NCBI RefSeq assembly: GCF_006715025.1
Contig: NZ_VFMK01000001.1
Location: forward strand, 5,552,597 to 5,616,596
Source: Serratia fonticola
GTDB taxonomy: Bacteria; Pseudomonadota; Gammaproteobacteria; Enterobacterales; Enterobacteriaceae
Direction: 5' to 3'
Length of the DNA: 64,000 bases
Numbering within the stretch: the stretch's first letter is position 1; the number at the start of each line of letters is the position of its first letter. The notes beneath the pieces are model-generated. The model had not been told where the DNA came from and ran no database searches. It saw only the letters and a list, made by a program, of their open reading frames with translations. Below, one piece after another: positions 61,373-64,000 of the stretch. The position numbers were made by a program, and so were the translations under genes.

Positions 61373-64000
<2,628 letters not shown>

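Overview
The window is enterobacterial chromosome, most like Serratia or a close relative of the Yersiniaceae. The order murB-birA / coaA / thrU-tyrU-glyT-thrT-tufB / secE-nusG / rplKA-rplJL-rpoBC, then the thiCEFSGH operon, rsd, nudC, hemE, nfi, yjaG, hupA, a DUF1481 lipoprotein gene and purDH next to an rRNA operon, is the rrnB-rpoBC-rrnE neighbourhood of E. coli. Protein lengths and catalytic motifs match the E. coli orthologues closely. ERIC-type repeats of Serratia/Yersinia style support the family-level placement. The species is inference.

Layout. 1-6032: gltP (partial, minus strand) divergent from acs-yjcH-actP, which handle glutamate/aspartate and acetate uptake and acetate activation. 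6169-17719: an AT-rich chaperone-usher fimbrial island. It holds a small ANR-like gene, a major pilin, a second pilin, an usher, two chaperones, four further pilins, a FimH-like two-domain adhesin, then a membrane-bound winged-helix regulator, a FidL-like protein and a PapI-like regulator. 17720-19302: a gene-poor stretch with a decayed phage Ash-like fragment and repeated rRNA terminators, each paired with a 5S-gene tail. 19303-24400: a complete rRNA operon on the minus strand (16S, tRNA-Glu, 23S, 5S) with P1 and P2 promoters. 24855-27923: PurR-controlled purHD. 27982-32364: minus-strand housekeeping genes. 32462-32977: rsd. 33013-34006: a 205-bp tandem array built from ERIC-like sequence, then the thi promoter, a TPP riboswitch and a complete ERIC copy sitting between the riboswitch and thiC. 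34112-39580: thiCEFSGH. 39815-41170: an MHS-type transporter. 41281-54900: rpoC, rpoB, rplL, rplJ, rplA, rplK, nusG, secE and tufB, all minus strand. 55010-56230: four tRNA genes, interrupted between tRNA-Tyr and tRNA-Gly by a 171-bp tandem repeat in which every unit carries the last 19 nt of the tRNA-Tyr gene. 56619-60436: a GNAT acetyltransferase gene, coaA, birA and murB. 60797-64000: a second rRNA operon (5S and most of 23S) in the same orientation as the first.

The main points of interest are the tRNA-Tyr-derived tandem repeat, with its alternating A/B units and a period of exactly 57 codons; the ERIC insertion in the thiC leader and the expanded ERIC-split array upstream of it; the fimbrial island with two chaperones, three regulators of different families and a FimH-like adhesin with an altered pocket; and the duplicated 5S-tail/terminator modules downstream of both rRNA operons. 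The second 23S copy has clustered small indels close to the window end that look like assembly error.
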